Source: Microbacterium esteraromaticum (GTDB lineage Bacteria > Actinomycetota > Actinomycetes > Actinomycetales > Microbacteriaceae). From it: a stretch of 64,000 nt of DNA. This document shows, piece by piece, positions 61,286-64,000 of the stretch. The stretch is taken from positions 2,232,001-2,296,000 of the forward strand of contig NZ_CP043732.1 in assembly GCF_014084045.1 (NCBI RefSeq), in the 5' to 3' direction. Position 1 is the stretch's first letter. Every line of letters begins with the position of its first letter. Both the position numbers and the translations under genes were made by a program. The notes beneath the pieces were generated by a model, which ran no database searches, was not told the DNA's origin, and was given only the letters and a program-made list of their open reading frames with translations.

Positions 61286-61951
61286 TCAGGCGTGCGCGAT
61301 GTAGCGGTACAGGCGCGCGGGGCGGTGCTTGCCTGTGCGGAACGACTCGGTCGGCACCAGCTCGTCGGACCCCTCGAGAAGGCGACGGAAGTTCGACGGG
61401 TCGAGCCGCTGACCGAGCACGGCCTCGTACACCTCGCGCAGCTCGGTGAGGGTGAACTCGTCGGGCAGCAGCCCCGCGGCGATGCGGCTGTAGCCGACCT
61501 TGTTGCGCAGCCGCCACAGTGCGTAGTCGGCGATGCGGTTGTGATCGAAGGCCAGAGGAGGCAGCGCGTCGACGTCGAACCACTCCACGTTCTCCGGCGC
61601 CCCCACGCGCGCTCGCTGGCGGTCGACGAGATCCGAGCGCAGCAGCGCCCAGTAGACGATCGATATCGTGCGCGACGGCGCCCGGTCGACCGCGCCGAAC
61701 GTGTACAGCTGCTCGAGATAGCTCGGCTCGAGCGCCGTCGTCTCGGCGAGCGTGCGGGATGCCGCGGCATCCAGGTCCTCCGCGGCGTCCAGCCATCCGC
61801 CTGGCAGCGCCCACGACCCGCGATGCGGCTCGCGTGTGCGGCGCACGAGAGGGAGCATGAGGCGCTCGCCGTCGTCCGCAGTGCGCAGCGAGAAGATCAC
61901 CGTCGAGACCGCGACGCCGATCGCGTCGCTTCCACTGGTCGTGCCACTCAC
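61286..61951 (-). CDS. Nudix-domain transcriptional regulator, NrtR-like
   Basis: A 221-residue protein: an N-terminal Nudix fold (about 10-135) and a C-terminal winged helix (LPDEFTLTELREVYEAVLGQ, then DPSNFRRLLE). The Nudix box reads GGWLDAAEDLDAAASRTLAE and lacks most of the REXXEE acids, so hydrolysis is doubtful. NrtR proteins of this layout repress NAD biosynthesis genes and respond to ADP-ribose-type ligands. Its place just upstream of nadA supports that role. GTG 61951 has a TAGGCT box 7 bases upstream. Confidence 0.85.
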   Translation of the reverse strand: MSGTTSGSDAIGVAVSTVIFSLRTADDGERLMLPLVRRTREPHRGSWALPGGWLDAAEDLDAAASRTLAETTALEPSYLEQLYTFGAVDRAPSRTISIVYWALLRSDLVDRQRARVGAPENVEWFDVDALPPLAFDHNRIADYALWRLRNKVGYSRIAAGLLPDEFTLTELREVYEAVLGQRLDPSNFRRLLEGSDELVPTESFRTGKHRPARLYRYIAHA

Positions 61952-61958
61952 ATCGACG

Positions 61959-61964
61959 AGCCTA
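61959..61964 (-). promoter_or_regulatory. -10 box TAGGCT, leaderless start of the NrtR-like gene
   Basis: On the minus strand TAGGCT ends 7 bases before GTG 61951. Confidence 0.45.
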
Positions 61965-61971
61965 GACGGCG

Positions 61972-62244
61972 TCAGGAGATCCACGCGGCGACGGCCTGCC
62001 AGACGGCGAAGCCGGCGCCGATGATCACGGCCCACATCAGCAGCGCCAGTGGCACCGCGAACACGATGCCGCGAACGGCGTCCGGCGGACGGTGAGGGGG
62101 ACCATCCGCCGGACAGGGGCATTCCATGGCGTCGGCCGATTCTGGGAGGGGCGCGATGTCCCGTCCCTCGCTCGTCGCGTGCACGGGCTCGTGGAGGGGA
62201 TCCATCGAGCGCCCGACGCGCGACGACTCAGATTCGACGCACAC
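61972..62244 (-). CDS. small membrane protein, unknown function
   Basis: A 90-residue protein with a polar Pro/Glu-rich head containing CPCPADGP and one C-terminal membrane helix (about 60-82, VFAVPLALLMWAVIIGAGFAV). GGAAGG lies 6 bases before GTG 62244, supporting that start over an internal ATG 13 codons on. Not recognised. It precedes the NrtR-like gene on the same strand. Confidence 0.6.
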   Translation of the reverse strand: MCVESESSRVGRSMDPLHEPVHATSEGRDIAPLPESADAMECPCPADGPPHRPPDAVRGIVFAVPLALLMWAVIIGAGFAVWQAVAAWIS

Positions 62245-62283
62245 TGATTGCCTTCCGTTCGGACGCGCGCACGGGAGGGCGCG

Positions 62284-62303
62284 GAGGAGCGGGGCCGCTC
62301 CTC
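62284..62303. repeat. short perfect palindrome in the gap before the LuxR gene
   Basis: GAGGAGCGG-GG-CCGCTCCTC is a 9-bp perfect inverted repeat. The 258-base gap (62245-62502) separates divergent genes. A TATTCT-like box and a TAGCGT-like box lie nearer the LuxR gene. The palindrome could be an operator. Confidence 0.4.
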
Positions 62304-62502
62304 GGCGCGGGCGCTGGGGTCGCCACGGCGCGTCGTCCGCCCTCTATTCTGTTCGGCGCTCCGGCGCCGGGGGAGAGCGGCAGGGGTGAAACCCGGTGTG
62401 AAATCGTGGACGCCTCGGTCCGGCATCCGCGTAGCGTAGTGGGTTACATCGCCACGACGGGCGATGTCCTGCGCCGACGGCGCCGAGTGAGCGGAGAAGC
62501 CG

Positions 62503-64000
62503 GTGACTGACGAACACGCGTCCGCACCGGGCGCAGCAGGCTCGGTCGCGCCCGATCTGCCTGCAGCCTTCCTCGACGCGATCGCCGAGGGCGATCCCCG
62601 CGCCGCCGAGGCCGCCGCACGCCTGGCGTGGTTCGAGCTCGCGGGGCGATGCGCGACCCCGACCGGTGAGGCTCTGCGCAGGCTGGACGACGCCTCGCTC
62701 GAGGAGAGCCCCCTGCTGAGCATGCTCGCCGGCCTCTGCGAGCTCGAGGCCGGCCGCGAATCCGAAGGCGCACTGCTCCGGATCGCGAGGGCCGTCGAGG
62801 CCGCGCAGGACGACCGTCGCGGGGTCATGGCGATCGACCGTGCACTCATCCTCTCGGCCGAGAGCGCACGACACCAGCGCCACGGCAGGTTGGACGAGGC
62901 GAACGACGTGGCGCGTGCGGCGCTCGCGCACGCCCGTGAGGCCACGACACGGCTCCGCTCGGTCCCGCTGTCGGACCTGTTCACCCAGATCGGTGTGGCG
63001 CTGCACTACACGGGCGAGGTCGATCTCGCCCTCGAGGCGTTCTCGGCCGGGCAGGCTGTCGCGCCGACGACGCCCGGTCCGGTGGATGCGACCGAGATCG
63101 CGGGGCTCGCCGCCGTGTTCGCCTACGAGGGGGACATCGCCCTCGCCGCACGCTACCTCGACCATGCGCGCGCAGCAGGGGCCGGCCGCGCGCTGACGCC
63201 GGCGGGGGCGGTCAACGACTGGGTGGCGGCGTCGATGATCGAGCTGGAGCGCTTCGACGGCGACGGGGTGCTCGCCAGGCTCGAGTCGATAGACACGGAG
63301 GTCCCCTTCGAGCAGCGTCTCGCCCTCGACATCGTGGCCGCCATGGCGCGCATGGTGTCCGGCGATCCGGCCACGGCGCTCGCCGGGCTCGAGGCTCAGA
63401 TGAGATCGATCGAACTGCACAGCGGACGCAGTGTGCCCCCCAGCTCGGTCGCGTTCACCCGGTCGATGCTGCAGCTGAGCCTCGGCAACGTGCGCGTGGC
63501 ATCGGCCATCGTCGAAAGCGACTTCGCGGTCGGGCCGACCCGCGAGGTGGCCAGAGCACGCATCGAGCTGGTCCGCGGGCATCCCGGATCCGCCTTCCGG
63601 AGGCTGGCCGAGCTGTCGACGGATCCTCTGCCGCTGCGCACAGCGGCAGAGGCATCCGCGATCGAGACGGCCGCCCTGCTGCGCCGGCGCGGCTCTACCC
63701 GCGCCGATGCCGCGATCGACTACCTCGGTGCACTCCTCCTTCGCACGGGGCTGAGGATGCCTCTGGCGTTCCTTCCCCACGCGGATTTCGATCGCGTGGT
63801 GGCGGGGCTGCACGCGGCCGGGCACGGCGCTCTCCTCGCCGGGCTGCCGGCGCGCTCGGTGCTTCCCGATCTGGTGTCGGCGGAGGCGCTGACCGCGCGG
63901 GAGCGGACCGTGCTCTCCGCCCTGATGGACAGCGGCTCGGCCGCCGACATCGCGCGGCAGCTGTACGTGTCGCCGAACACGGTGAAATCGCAGTTGCGCA
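62503..64000 (+). CDS. LuxR family transcriptional regulator with helical repeat region (truncated by the window edge)
   Basis: At least 499 codons are open from GTG 62503 to the last base. The long N-terminal part is helical with TPR-like Ala/Leu/Glu periodicity (GVALHYTGEVDLALEAFSAG, GLAAVFAYEGDIALAARYLD). It has no P-loop, unlike full MalT/LAL regulators. The C-terminal end begins a LuxR helix-turn-helix: LTARERTVLSALMDSGSAAD, then IARQLYVSPNTVKSQLR, where the window stops. GGAGAAG precedes the start. The ligand and targets are unknown. Confidence 0.85.
   Translation, partial: MTDEHASAPGAAGSVAPDLPAAFLDAIAEGDPRAAEAAARLAWFELAGRCATPTGEALRRLDDASLEESPLLSMLAGLCELEAGRESEGALLRIARAVEAAQDDRRGVMAIDRALILSAESARHQRHGRLDEANDVARAALAHAREATTRLRSVPLSDLFTQIGVALHYTGEVDLALEAFSAGQAVAPTTPGPVDATEIAGLAAVFAYEGDIALAARYLDHARAAGAGRALTPAGAVNDWVAASMIELERFDGDGVLARLESIDTEVPFEQRLALDIVAAMARMVSGDPATALAGLEAQMRSIELHSGRSVPPSSVAFTRSMLQLSLGNVRVASAIVESDFAVGPTREVARARIELVRGHPGSAFRRLAELSTDPLPLRTAAEASAIETAALLRRRGSTRADAAIDYLGALLLRTGLRMPLAFLPHADFDRVVAGLHAAGHGALLAGLPARSVLPDLVSAEALTARERTVLSALMDSGSAADIARQLYVSPNTVKSQLR

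Overview
The window is a high-GC, densely coded stretch of an actinobacterial chromosome. GTG starts, ATGA overlaps and TANNNT-type -10 boxes 6-7 bases ahead of start codons are frequent. Gene content and order (eno-ftsB-DUF501-subtilisin-ndh, DUF4307/greA/ilvA, DUF6264, DUF4245 next to xseB, Microbacteriaceae-type small membrane proteins) point to the family Microbacteriaceae, most likely Microbacterium or a close relative. This is inferred from gene families, not from a marker-gene comparison. Most of the window is core genome. No integrase, transposase, phage gene or CRISPR array was seen.

Layout. 0-17 kb: end of an unknown gene, an O-methyltransferase, enolase, divisome protein FtsB, DUF501, a membrane-anchored subtilisin (frameshifted), NDH-2, an AKR/MFS pair divergent from a MarR regulator, a tRNA-Leu(UAA), a PLP aldolase/racemase-like enzyme with an FAD oxidase, LemA, an AlkZ-like glycosylase, an AI-2E family transporter (frameshifted), threonine deaminase and GreA. 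17-25 kb: LuxS, a hemolysin-III protein, a cis-prenyltransferase, an aminotransferase, PIN-PhoH, then a small accessory patch (PKD-like secreted protein, lipoprotein, AbiEi/DUF559-like protein) closed by a tandem and inverted repeat. 25-33 kb: the minus-strand chain xseA-xseB-DUF4245-carbonic anhydrase-fumC, divergent from ispH and two membrane or hypothetical genes. 33-35.4 kb: an ECF sigma/anti-sigma module with a DUF2231 membrane protein and a secreted lipoprotein. Three copies of TGAACC-N16-CGT link these genes into one apparent regulon. 35.4-40.6 kb: fba, glpX, an exonuclease, a methyltransferase, ychF.

40.6-50 kb is more mosaic. AraC-type and VOC genes lie between ychF and a second copy of the ychF 3' end. 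They are followed by GNAT, an orphan barstar, an Fpg/Nei glycosylase, hemerythrin, a RibD-like reductase, a CmtR/CDF metal-response pair, a degenerate alpha/beta hydrolase, an acyltransferase, Dps and a HesB-like protein. 50-64 kb: a CMD-family protein, an MFS exporter, an ABC exporter, an SDR, a glycosyltransferase, the NAD biosynthesis operon nadA-nadB-nadC-nifS with a probable NrtR regulator upstream, and a LuxR-type regulator that runs off the right edge.

Most notable: the compact TGAACC-N16-CGT sigma circuit; the duplicated ychF 3' end that looks like an integration scar; the operator-bearing nadA promoter beside an NrtR-like gene with a degenerate Nudix box; a tRNA-Leu(UAA) without the long variable arm; and two single-base frameshifts, both at C-runs and both repaired by adding one C, which look more like consensus errors than decayed genes.
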